Shown in pieces: positions 44,957 through 56,346 of a stretch of 64,000 nucleotides of DNA (position 1 is its first letter; each line of letters opens with the position of its first letter). The notes beneath the pieces were generated by a model. It did no database searches. It was given only the letters and a program-made list of their open reading frames with translations, and was not told where the DNA came from. The position numbers were made by a program, and so were the translations under genes. The DNA is from Carya illinoinensis (lineage: Eukaryota; Streptophyta; Magnoliopsida; Fagales; Juglandaceae), in assembly GCF_018687715.1 (NCBI RefSeq), contig NC_056757.1, positions 2,368,501 through 2,432,500 of the forward strand, read 5' to 3'.

Positions 44957-46140
44957 ATGCAATGCATTCTTCAAAAGCAATTGCCTCAAAAATTAAAAGA
45001 TCCGGGGAGTTTCACTTTACCTTGCACTATTGGGAATTCATTTTTTGATAGGGTTTTATGTGATCTTGGTGCTAGCATTAATCTTATGCCACTTTTTATA
45101 TGCAGGAAATTAGGACTTGGAGAGATGAAGCATACAACAATTTCTTTGCAACAAGCAGATCGGTCCATCAAGTATCCACATGGAATCATAGAAGACGTAT
45201 TGGTAAAGGTGGATAATTTATTTTTCCTACTGATTTTGTGGTGTTAGACATGGAAGAAGATGAATAAGTCCCTCTAATTCTTGGCTGACCATTCTTGGCC
45301 ACGGGAAGAGCTTTGATTGATGTTCAAAAGGGTGAATTAACATTGAGAGTTAATAAGGAAGAAGTTATGTTCAACATCTACCAAGCCATGAAATTTCTAG
45401 AAGATCCAAGTACTTGCTTTCGGGTAGATGTCATTAAGCAATGTGTAGAAGAGGCATTTCAAGAAGATATACCATCCGATCACCTAGAACGATGTATCAC
45501 CACTTCATCTCATGCTTTTGATTTTAATAATTCTGCTGTTTGTGAATCTGACTTGTCTTTTGCTAGTGAAGAATTTCTCTACTATGTTTTTGCTTTGGGA
45601 GCATTGCAGCAGGTTACATCACTTAGTAATGAAGTGGGGAAGCTAGAGCCGGTGGTACCAAAGGCTGAATCTGAAAATGTTAAAGAAAAGATGCAGAAAA
45701 ATACAACTCCGGAGTTGAAGCAATTACCTGAGCATCTTTGCTATGAGTTCTTGGGGGATAGTGATACCTTTCCAGTGATTGTTGCTACATCACTCACACC
45801 CGAAGAAGAGGAAAAGTTGCTGCGTGTATTGAGGGAGCATAGAACAACCTTGGGATGGACTATTTCTGACATAAAAGGAATAAGTCCCTTCATTTGTATG
45901 CACAAGATTTTAATGGAGGAGCTTTACAAACCAACGATCGAGCACCAAAGAAGATTAAATCCAGTAATGAAGGAAGTAGTGAGAGTTGAAATTTTGAAAT
46001 TCCTTCATGCTGGAATTATATATGCTATTTCAGATAGTTCATGGGTAAGTCCGGTGCAAGTTGTACCAAGGAAGGGTGAAATGACGGTGGTGAAAAATGA
46101 CAATAATGAGTTCATTCCTACAAGAACGGTCACGGGATGA
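44957..46140 (+). pseudogene. Athila-type protease and start of reverse transcriptase
   Basis: LKDPGSFTLPCTIGNSF and VLCDLGASINLMPLFICRKL give the protease, with the D-L-G-A-S active site normal for Athila. After a frameshift at about 45240, GRALIDVQKGELTLRVN continues to HLCYEFLGDSDTFPVIV and the reverse transcriptase entry ISDSSWVSPVQVVPRKGEM. A TGA at 46138-46140 stands where TGG is usual. Confidence 0.87.
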
Positions 46141-46149
46141 CGTGTATGC

Positions 46150-48602
46150 ATGGATTACTGCAAGTTGAATAAAGCAACAAGGAAGGATCATTTTCCACTT
46201 CCATTCATTGATCAAATGTTGGATCGATTGGCTGGGTACTCCTACTATTGTTTTTTGGATGGTTATTCGGGGTATAATCAGATTGCTATAGCTCCTGAAA
46301 ATCAAGAGAAAACTACATTCACATGCCCCTATGGAACGTTTGCTTTTAGGAGGATGTCCTTTGGATTGTGCAATGCCCCTGCGACATTTTAACGTTGCAT
46401 AATGGCTATCTTTTCTGATATGGTGAAAGATATAATGAAAGTTTTCATGGATGATTTTTCAGTTTTTGGTACATCTTTTGATCATTGTTTGCATAACTTA
46501 GCTTTTGTTTTGCAGAGATGTGAAGATAAGAATCTAGTCCTGAACTGGGAGAAGTGTCATTTCATGGTTCAAGAAGGGATCGTGCTTGGCCATAGAGTGT
46601 CATCTAAAGGAATTGAGGTGGATCGAGCCAAAATTGCAACCATAGAGAAACTACCACCTCCAAAGAATGTGAAGGGAATCAGAAGTTTTCTGGGACATGC
46701 GAGATTTTATAGAAGATTTATCAAGGATTTTTCTAAACTCTCTAAACCTTTATGTAATCTTCTTGAGAAAAATTCTGCATTTGACTTTGATGTTGTTTGT
46801 TTGCAGGCCTTTAATGCACTTAAGGAGAAACTAATTTCAGCACCAATTGTGATTGTGCCTGATTGGAGTCAACCTTTTGAAGTAATGTGCGATGCAAGTG
46901 ACTTTGCAATTGGAGCAGTGTTGGGGCAAAGGCGAGACAAGCTGTTTAGAGCCATCTATTATGCAAGCCGGACGTTGAATGAAGCTCAATTGAATTATAC
47001 GACAACTGAGAAGGAGATGCTTGCTGTGGTGTTTGCTTGTGACAAATTTCGGTCCTACCTCATTGGTACAAAGGTGATAGTGTTCACTGATCATGCAGCA
47101 CTTCGCTATTTGTTTGGTAAGAAGGACACTAAGCCTAGGCTAATTCGTTGGATCCTCCTTCTTCAAGAATTTGATTTGGAGATTCGAGATAAGAAAGGAA
47201 GTGAAAATTTAGTTGCTGACCATCTCTCTCAGTTAGAGCAAGAGGAAGAAAAAACAGATTCAGTGGTCCAAGAGGCATTCCCTGATGAACAATTGTTTGC
47301 ATGTGAGATCAAGCTTCCGTGGTATGCTGATATTGTTAACTACCTAGCTTGTAAAGTTTTACCGCCTGATCTTACTTACCATCAACGTAAGAAGTTTTTG
47401 CATGATGTGAATTATTATCTTTGGGATGAGCCTTTATTGTTCAAAAGATGCCTTGATCAAATCATTAGAAGATGTGTGCCAGAAGAAGAGATGCAAGACA
47501 TCCTCCATCATTGCCATTCATCATCATATGGAGGACACTTTGGAGCCACCCGTACAGTAGCTAAGGTACTTCAAAGTGGGTTCTTTTGGCCTTCTATTTT
47601 TCGTGATCGTTACACTTTGGTGAAAACTTGTGACCGGTACCAACGTATGGGAAATATTTCAAGGCATCATGAGTTACCACTGAAAGGTATCTTAGAAGTT
47701 GAGTTGTTTGATGTTTGGGGAATAGATTTTATGGGGCCTTTTCCTCCTTCTTTTGGTTTTGCTTATATCTTATTAGCAGTTGACTATGTGTTAAAATGGG
47801 TGAAAGCAATTATACAACAACAAATGATGCAAAGGTAGTGCTCAAATTTCTGCACAAGAATATATTCACAAGATTTGGCACTCCACGAGCTATTATAAGT
47901 GATGAAGGGACTCACTTTTGCAACAAGTTGTTTGATAATCTTCTTTCTAAATATGGTGTCAAGCACAAGATAGCACTTGCTTACCATCCTCAAACTAATG
48001 ACCAAGCTGAAATTTCAAATAGAGAAATCAAGAACATCCTTGAAAAGACGGTCAAAACCAATAGAAAGGATTGGGCGAAGAAGCTTGATGATGCTTTGTG
48101 GGCATACCGTACAGCCTTTAAAACACCTATCGGGATGTCTCCATACCGATTAGTGTTTGGAAAGGCATGTCATCTTCCTGTGGAGTTGGAGCATAGAGCT
48201 TATTGGGTTGTAAAAAAGTTTAACTTTGATTTGAAGGCAGCAGGTGAAAAGCGACTTCTTCAATTGAATGAGATGGAAGAGTTCTGGATTGATGCATATG
48301 AAAATGCAAAGATCTATAAAGAAAGGACGAAGAAGTGGCATGACAAACAGATTCTTAGGCGAGAGTTTGCTCCAGGATAATAAGTTTTACTCTTCAATTT
48401 ACGACTCAAACTCTTTCCAGGAAAGTTGAAATCAAGATGGACAGGTCCTTATACAATTCATAAAGTTTTCTCTTTTGGAGCAGTAGATTTGAAGGACAAG
48501 ACAGGGAATATTTTCAGAATTAATGGTCAGAGATTGAAGCACTACTATGGAGAACAAATGGAGAGGAACTATGCATTTATTCCTCTTGGAGATCCTAATT
48601 GA
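46150..48602 (+). pseudogene. Athila-type reverse transcriptase, RNase H and integrase
   Basis: RKDHFPLPFIDQMLDRLAG, RRMSFGLCNAPATF, then TAA (46390-46392, usual CAA), then [10 protein letters not shown] with the catalytic pair at about 46447. RNase [31 protein letters not shown] and [12 protein letters not shown]. Integrase: [47 protein letters not shown] and [17 protein letters not shown], with a frame change near 47830. The end reads LKSRWTGPYTIHKVFSFGAV to FIPLGDPN and stops at 48602. Confidence 0.9.
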
Positions 48603-50243
48603 TGATGATTGAAAAGTCTGGCTGTAGACTTTAAAACAAGCGCTTATGGGAGGTAACCCATAGATCTTTCTTTCATTCTTTCATTTATTTTATTATCTTT
48701 ATTTATTTAGTTTTAATAAATTGGTTTTTGATGCAGGTTTATTTAGCATGAATAAAGAGCTGAAAAATTTTAAACCTCGGAAGATTCATCACGCAACCAG
48801 GGAAGTTCCTTTTATTTCTTCAATCATTTTTACTTTTGCATTACAATGAGGACACTGTTTAGTTTAAGTTTGGGGGTGTAAACTCCTATAGTCATTTGAT
48901 CCTTTTGTTTTCTAAGTCTTGGGTTGTTGATGGGTTGTTTGATTCTCTTACCAAGCATGCATTGGAGTAAGATTGAATTCTCTATGACTCTGAAATTTGT
49001 GATTGAAGATGGTTTTGAGAAAAATTTTCAAAAATTTCTTTTATGTCAAGTGGAGTTTTGTGGGTACTTTGGTTTAAATCTTTGACCTTGAACATAATTG
49101 AGCACATAGTCGTTTTTCTCTTATTCCATTTTGTTTATGAAGAGAAGAAGTTGAATTAATTGAAAGAGGGAAGTTCGATTTTGCTTTGCTCTAGAATCCG
49201 TTGATGGGTCCTTGAGGCGAAATCCTAGTTGAGACCAAATATTAGAGAAATGATCTAGGCATTTCTTTGGTATAACCAAAAAGCTTTCCCAGCCGTCCTA
49301 AATATCATGCTATCATTACATGGTGTGTTTCAATAGTCAACCCCCTTGAGCATTCATAAGCCTTTATTTATTCTTTGAACTACATAAACCATGCCCGTTC
49401 TAAGCCTGAAAAACAATGAATCTACCTTTGATAGTTTGAGAAAATACTTTGGTGGAGAGTTACATTTAAAAGAGAAAATTGGTTTCATGATGAACCGTAT
49501 TATGTTTGCTCTGTTTGATCAAAGAAGAAGAAGAAGAAAGATAGTAAAAGTGAAAAAGAAAAAAAAGAAAAAAAAAGAAAAAGAAAAAGAAGTCGCTAAG
49601 CAGAGTGTGAATTGCCTCAGATTTTGTTAAGAGAATTGTTTGTATTGCATCAGTGATTACAGCAATAATAATGCCACAAGTATGAACATATTGCCAAGAA
49701 AGAGCTATGATTTGAATCATGTGGGTATCTCTTTTAGTGTTCTTTTCACTAAGTATTTTTCCAGTTTGCTTTGATTTTCCATATCCAGTTCTTTCTTAAC
49801 CCTCACCCTGTGGCCTATTATTACAACCTTATTAAAGACCTTTTGATCTCTGATTTTGGTGTTGACTACATTAGTGGAGAGGATTTCTGAAAATTGGACT
49901 TATGGGTTAAGTTTTAAGAGAATTCTTCTAATTTTGGTTGTTCTACTTTTATCTGAGTTTGCAGATGGTTTGAGGTTAAATTGACTATAGCACACACACA
50001 CTCAAGGTCTTAGCTTTAGGTTGAAGTAAACGCCTAACTCTTGCTTGACAAATTACAAAATTTTTGATTGATTTTCTTGCTATCTTTGATGTTAAAAGAG
50101 TAAGATACTAGTGATGAAATCTAAATTCATAAAAGCTTGGTGAGTGATGATACTTTTCTTTGGGATTGAGTTGATATTGCCTAAACTATCATTTGCTTTT
50201 CTTTTTGTTTGAGGACAAACAAAGTTGTAAGTTTGGGGGAATT
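48603..50243 (+). other. Athila-type 3' non-coding tail
   Basis: There is no env-like frame. Two similar polypurine phrases, AAGTTTGGGGG near 48869-48879 and near 50229-50239, bracket the tail; the second abuts the 3' LTR. A purine-rich low-complexity run (AAG/AAA repeats) lies at 49523-49590. Confidence 0.75.
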
Positions 50244-51558
50244 TGATGACTTGCAAAATTTCGTATTGCAGATTTTACAAGATCGCTCGAGCGGAGGCTT
50301 TTGACCGCTCTAGCGAATTCAGGCAGATTCAAACGCTCGACTGTCGCTCGACAGTGAGCTCGAGCGGGTTGCTGGAAAACAAAGATCGCTCGAGCGGAGA
50401 CATTGGCCGCTCGAGCGAAATCAGGCAGAGTCGAACGCTCGACGTACGCTTGATAGGACGCTCGAGCGAAATCAGGCAGAGTCAAACGCTCGATGTGTGC
50501 TCGACACCCCGTTCGAGCGAACATCGTATTTTGACAGATTTAAGATTTTTCGCCGTCACACCATATAAAAGGGATTTTTCACTCTATGGCCGCGGTTGTT
50601 GACTGGAGAACACTTTTTGGGACAGAAAAACACAGCTAGAAGGATTCAATTCATCTGTTTTGGAGAGGAAATTCCATATTTTGCACGTACGTTGGAATCA
50701 TACACGAGCACAGACGGGAGAAAAGCATTGAATCATTTTCTTGAGTTTTTGAAGACGAGTTGCGGCTGCGAGGAGTATTTTTCAGCGTTTATTTTCTTCC
50801 AATATTCTCAGAACAATTATGGTGAATTCGTTTATGTTGAATTCCATTTCTAGCATGAGCTAAATTTTATTTATTTTAGGAAAACGATGTAACCTATTTT
50901 CGAACTATGCTTGATTGTCTATGCTAATTTAAGGCAATTCTCTCTTTGTTTATCTGATTTATTCTGAGTTTATTGCTTCTAATTAACTGGCCATTGATTA
51001 GATGATATTTAATCTTGGGATTTGCTATCGAAAGAGGAAATCATAGTGTAGATCTTGAATATTTCAGCATAGGAAAGTATAGAGATTGAAAGACTTGTAT
51101 AAACCTATGTAGTAATTAAATCATTGGTCTTATTACTTTCTTGCTTTATTAATTTGCATATTCTTGTGTGAATTGATAAACAAGAATAATTTCTAATTGA
51201 CTATCGAAAGAGGCTGTTGGATGAATTAGAGATTTGCTAATGAACAAAAAGAATTAAATTAAATTAGCTGGATAAGAAAAGCATAGTGAAGAATTAGGTG
51301 AAATCGATTTCCTAGAAGTTTTCTTTCCCATTAATTTGATCTTTGAAGGTCAGTTTTATTTCCTTTGCGTATTTCTCTTTGAGTTGATCTTAGTTTAATT
51401 TGCAACTACAAAAATCTTAGTGATTCCTCTAGATAAAATCGAGATTAGTATAATTTTGATATTTGGCAAAAGTAAGGTACCATTCCCTGAGGACGATCTT
51501 TTCTTATCACTTTATTATAAAATTACGATACTGTGCACTTGCAGTTTTGCACCGATCA
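50244..51558 (+). repeat. Athila-type 3' LTR
   Basis: 1315 bp, the same length as the 5' LTR. Most differences I noted in the CTCGAGCG array are C/T or G/A changes at CpG sites. Confidence 0.96.
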
Positions 51559-51563
51559 TTAAT

Positions 51564-52317
51564 CCGGCCATTTGTGTATTGAGGGATGATCGATCAACAT
51601 ATAGAATGAAAGAACTCACCATCCATTTTATGGTTGGATAAAATTAAAGTTTTTCAAACTGTTCCATACGGGCTAGTATGACAGGAATTTATCATTCCGA
51701 TTTAGTATCCAATACACTATACCACCTCGTTCAGTTTTGCTCCAAATTTCGACCCATTTAGGCTTGTTTCGGCCATTTCGGTCAAATTCCGACCATTCCG
51801 GCCATAATTGGTATTTCAGTCCATATTCTGTTTCGGACTGTTTTTGTAATTTTTTTGTACTTGAATGGCATTTTTGTAAATTTTAAATCCAGATGGTATT
51901 TAATTAATTCTAGAATATAAAATGTATTTATATAATTTTAATTTTTTTGTAACTTTAAATATGTCCCCCCATTCTCTCATTTTTTAAATACCATTATTTT
52001 AAATAGTTTATCTATTCTTTTATTTATTTTTCTTTGTTTGTGTCTCAACTCAAGTTTGTGATTTTTTCAACATATACTCATTTTCTAAATTTTCAATTCT
52101 TCCACATATATATATACATATATACATGATACACACCTACATATATATATTTTTATTCTATTAGTTGTTAGTTTATATATACATATAAATATTTATATAT
52201 AATATATAATTAATTCCAAAACGGTATCGATATCGAAATATTTTGTTCAAGTACTTTAACCGAAATGGTCACAAGAATGGTATTCGATAAAACCATCAAA
52301 CATATAAAGGATGAATA
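51564..52317. other. Unclassified repeat right of the Athila element
   Basis: TTTCGGCCATTTCGGTCAAA and related CGG-containing phrases (51760-51840) and ACGGTATCGATATCGAAAT (52224-52242) suggest an old DNA-transposon derivative. Its borders are not visible. A microsatellite-like ATATAT tract lies at 52105-52210. Confidence 0.35.
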
Positions 52318-52396
52318 CACTACAACATATTTGGTTTTTAGTGACGGTTGGAAAATTGTGACGGTCCCCAAACCGTCACTAAAAAGTATTTTCTAT
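52318..52396. mobile_element. CACTA element tip with hairpin, truncated
   Basis: CACTACAACATATTTGG at 52318 is followed by an inverted pair, TTTTAGTGACGGTT (52336-52349) and AACCGTCACTAAAA (52371-52384). That is one terminus of a CACTA-type element. The rest is missing, and similarity to the WSD-B flank begins immediately to the right. Confidence 0.55.
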
Positions 52397-53123
52397 GCGT
52401 TATGTCTGTCATTTCATTCTCTAAGTAGAATACTAGATTGAATCTATAGAATTTTTTAAATTTTTTATTCAAACTTTAAAACTTAAAAATCCTATCTTGA
52501 ATCTATCGGAATATAATTTTCTTCCTTTTAAATGAAATGGATAGCATCGTTTTAATATAAAATAATGAATATTTTGATCATTTTCCGCTGATTTGATAAG
52601 TGAAATAATTAAAATATTTTTATATAAAATAGATACTATCCAATTTCGTTAGAAACAGAGATGATATGTTTTAATCTAAAAACGTTAGACCCATTTTTAT
52701 GTTTATGAAAGAAAGTTCAAATCATCACATGGCCATGGACTTTTCCATGCCTGGATTTCAATAAGCCCTTGGGCCCTTACATACGACGAGCTTGGCATAG
52801 GAGAAGCGAAAGTGGCTACCTATATATAATGGCGGTTAAGGAAGCAAGAGGCCATCATACCAATTTGAAATGATGGATATATCATATAGGAAAAAAGATA
52901 GACATATCAAACAAGTTTTATAATATTTATTCCTTTCCATATAAAATATTGTAGGCCTCATTTATTTAGAGATAGAAGATCTATTTAACACTCATTTTTT
53001 TAACACACGCATCACACTTCTAATGTTAGAACTTATCAATTGAGTTCTTACATTAGCTATATATTAACATCCTTTATTTATCACTTCCACTTGATGGATC
53101 TTCTGGACTCGCAAGATCAATCT

Positions 53124-54446
53124 TTAGACAACATCCTTGATGAGTCCTTTATTGACTACAGGATGTCGGATGAGTTTGAGTGATTCCTCTATATTTTTAC
53201 AAAGCTCGTGAGGACCAGGAATCACACTTGGGTCAACAGTCAAAGAAATAGTCATCTTGTTCACATAACTTTGATAATTGACAACCAATGACTTCAATAG
53301 AAACATGAGAAAAACATAGAACAAAGCATTAGAATTTGTAAGCCACGGGTTTGGACTTCAAAGACTTTTGCTTCAATTAATGTGCGCTCAACATATTGAC
53401 TTTCTAAATTATATATTCATGCTACGTTTGGGTAGTGAGGTGTCATATGATCTATAAATAGTAATAAAAAGTGATTAAAAAGTAATAATAATATATGAAA
53501 CACTACTAGTGAATAGTAATAAAAATAGTGAAAAATAAATAAAAAATAATGATAAAATATTAAATAGTAATGAAGTGATCTCATGTCACTCCACTGTATA
53601 CCCAACCAGTCTCAAATAATGATTGGATAACTTACAATTGGGGGCCCATAAAAGAAGGAGCAAGGTAAGCAATTGGATGGCCATAAAAGCTAATTTCTTC
53701 TTGCGCACCAACCACTCCAGAAATAGCCATTGTTATATTGGAGAGTGCTCGGCATATTATAGCAGCAGCAACCTATTATATATCCATGGTGTAAACATAG
53801 TTTATGACATTATTTAGCAGCTTGTCATGCAGCTTGATCTCTGATGATAAAATTTTTTTTCTTCAATAATATACTCATTTTTTTTAATAATAATGATTTG
53901 TACAAGTCTCAATATACAAGCCTTATGCAGTCTATTTATAAAAAAGTGAATCATATTATGAAAAATTATTAAAAAAAATTTCATTTTTTAAACGAGACCT
54001 ACATTTTAACAAAGTGCATGTTTGCGCAAAGCTTCCACAGTTATGTAGGCAAGTGATGATATAATATATAACTTAATTACTTATATATATGGGATTAATG
54101 CTTCACTTTTTTTTAGTCCAAAGTATGAATTTGAATATGATTAATTCCTGGGTAATTATTTATTTGACAATAACTAGCTTGAGTTATAAAAATAAAATGT
54201 TAGGTCTAAGGAGATCGATTGTATGTACGTACGTACCTTGTTTTCAAATATTCTGAACGCTAACCCAATACACATACTTGTGAATAGAGGTTCAAGTGAG
54301 AGCTTTTTTCTATCAATGGTGGCCTTTGCTTTCCGAACATAATCCAATGGGTTGTCTTGCAAAGCAATGGTGAATGGGAGGAACATATATCCAATCAAAT
54401 TGCCCCACCTAGTTTTCAACCCCTTAGCCATCATATTAGCCATATC
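53124..54446 (-). pseudogene. WSD-C: 3' half of a WSD1-like gene (exons 5-7)
   Basis: Exon 5 is 54237-54446 (70 codons, DMANMMAKG to FENK, WGNLIGYMFLPF conserved). Exon 6 is 53636-53772 and exon 7 is 53124-53291 (SLVVNYQSYVNKMTISLTVD to GLIKDVV). The exon 5 acceptor is destroyed: WSD-B has TAG before GATATGG, this copy has CAT. Exon 6 is 137 bases, one short, but at a different place from WSD-B (ATAAAAGAAGG against ATAAACAGCAGG, near 53650), so the conserved HPIAY segment is in frame and the exon end is not. Exons 1-4 are absent from the window; Copia-4 occupies intron 4. A clear pseudogene. Confidence 0.88.
53421..53611. mobile_element. MITE in WSD-C intron 6
   Basis: The ends GTTTGGGTAGTGAGGTG and, inverted, GTTGGGTATACAGTGGAGTG are an imperfect terminal inverted repeat; the interior is nearly all A and T with TAGTAATAA repeats. 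The corresponding WSD-B intron has other sequence here, so the insertion also replaced or deleted about 120 bases. Confidence 0.6.
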
Positions 54447-54757
54447 ATGTTTAAATTCTGTTAGAAGTATGCACATTATTTGATGCTTAGTCATTTAGAG
54501 TTGGTACTTTTTTTGAGAGTTTGGATTTATTGTTGCCAGATTTAGTAAAAATGGTGAAGGTCGATTACGAGAACAGTGTGAATGGAAAGAAAAACAGAGC
54601 AAGGATGTTGAAAACAGAGGCAAAGGAAGAGAATAAATTCTGCATAAAAATTACTTGCTTCTCTATGGTGTACAGTAATGAATTTATAAAAAGAATTGAC
54701 TAAGCTATGTAATGAAAAAGTACTAAAATATCCCTAAACGAATATACAAATAACAAA

Positions 54758-55123
54758 TTATTTGTTGGAAGTTTGTTGGGAATTCTGTTGCATATTCCTT
54801 GAGCCGTTTGGCAACATAGCAGCTGATATATCATTCAGTAATAACCCCCTACAAGATGGAGAATAGATATTTTCTATTTCCATCTTGGATAGCAGGAATA
54901 AAAATCTTGAGGATGAAAGGGCCTTTATGAATGCATCCACAAGCTGAGAAGAAGAGCAAATGGAGCAAGTTCGTAGAAAACCAGCTTGTATTTTGTCGTG
55001 GATGAGGTGACAATCCAACTCTATATGTTTGGTGTACTCGTGAAAAACCGGTTTCTTGGCAATGTGAAGCACGACTTGATTGTCAGAGTACAAATTTATT
55101 GGAAGAGGAATGGAAAGGTGCAA
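54758..55123 (-). pseudogene. Copia-4 RNase H end, broken
   Basis: NLYSDNQVVLHIAKKPVFHE and YTKHIELDCHLIHDKI are the C-terminal RNase H block. Upstream RNase H and polymerase sequence (to about 55540) is recognisable only in pieces. The frame runs through GLLLNDISAAM into the 3' LTR. Confidence 0.8.
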
Positions 55124-55546
55124 CTCTTAAAGTATATAAGATAACCACTGTAATTCACATGAAGTTGTCACCATGGCCCTATACTCGGCCTCAACATTTT
55201 TAATGTATCGTAAAACTTGATGGGCAGCATGAAGGTGAGTCGTAGTAGGTGCTACCATAAATTGGCTCAAGTGCTGGATTGAATAGCAAAAATTGGGCCG
55301 CATGATAGTGAGGTAGAGGAGTCTACCAACTAAGCGCCGATATGGTAGTGGATCTGAGAGGGGAACGCCATCATCTTTGGGAAGCTTGAGGTTTTGGTCA
55401 ATTGGTAACTTGAGGGATCGAGAACCAAGTGAGCCAGCATCGGCTAAAATGTCGAGTGCATATTTACGCTGGTAGATGGAGATTCCTTTAGAAGAGCGGG
55501 CGACCTGAATGCCAAGGAAGTAACAGAGATTGCCAAGAGACTTAAT

Positions 55547-56146
55547 TCAGAAATGATCATTGAGAAATCCTTGAAGAACTTCAATAGACTCCATGTGAGA
55601 GCTGGCGAAGATAATATCGTTGACATAGGAGGCCAGTGAATGATCCATTTTTGAGTTGAGTAAAGAGGCTGTAGTCGGCTTTAGACTGCTAAAAACCAAA
55701 AACAAGCAAAGCAATAGAAAATTTTTGGTACTATGTCTCGAGGCTTGTTTTAAGCCGTAGAGACTTTTGTTGAGGTGACAAACTTGGGATGAAGACCCTT
55801 TTGAAAAACTAAGGGGGTTTGCACATGAAGATTTCTTCATCCAAATCGCAGTGAAGAAAGACGTTTTGAACGTCAAATTGCTTGAGGAACCAGCCTTGAA
55901 TTGATGCAGTAACAAAGTTCGGACAATGGCTAATTTTGCCACGGGTGAGAAGGTTTCAGTGTAGTCGAGCCCCTCTTCTTGCCTAAAACCTTTCCCGACT
56001 AAGAGTGCCTTGTAGTGCTCGATGCTGCTATTAGAGTGGTATTTGAAGTTAAATATGCACTTGCAGCCAATAGCTCGCTTGTAAGGGGGCAAGTCAATAA
56101 GAGACCAAGTGTTGTTGAGTTCAAGAGCATCTATTTCAGATCGCAT
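55547..56146 (-). pseudogene. Copia-4 reverse transcriptase, broken
   Basis: MRSEIDALELNNTWSLIDLP, KALLVGKGFRQEEGLDYTET, SLYGLKQASR and SYVNDIIFASSHME. The catalytic motif reads YVND instead of YVDD, so the second Asp's neighbour is changed and polymerase activity would be doubtful even without the other breaks. Confidence 0.85.
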
Positions 56147-56346
56147 AGCCTCACACCAATTAGGATTTTTAATAGATTCACCATACGAAGAAGGTTCAAT
56201 AGGGGATGAAATGGCAGATGCAAAAGAAAAATAAGAAGGAGATAATTTGTGAAAAGAAAGAGTGGTAGATAAAGGAAAAGCTTTACTAGGTGGACAGGTG
56301 CTGCTGTGGACAATGATGAAGAAGGATCATTAGGAGCATGGGCCAC

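Larger units (their letters stand above)
41795..51558 (+). mobile_element. Complete Athila-type Gypsy retrotransposon, 9.8 kb, TSD TTAAT
   Basis: Two 1315-bp LTRs (41795-43109 and 50244-51558) are flanked by TTAAT at 41790-41794 and 51559-51563. The primer site TTTTTGGCGCCGTTGCCGGG follows the 5' LTR (Asp-tRNA type, as in Athila). A gag-pol region reaches 48602, with the Gypsy order protease, reverse transcriptase, RNase H, integrase. LTRs agree at roughly 97 per cent by eye. The coding region is broken by single stops, mostly of the C-to-T kind. A 1.6-kb non-coding tail (48603-50243) takes the place of an env-like gene. Confidence 0.96.
52397..54533 (-). repeat. Segmental duplicate of the WSD 3' half (C copy)
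   Basis: Collinear with 4430-6648, covering the downstream flank, exons 7 to 5 and the start of intron 4. It lacks the CACTA MITE of the other copy and has its own MITE in intron 6. It ends at the Copia-4 insertion. Confidence 0.87.

Noticed and set aside
49391..49630. Lys-rich 79-codon frame
   Set aside because: It arises from the AAG/AAA low-complexity run in the Athila tail.
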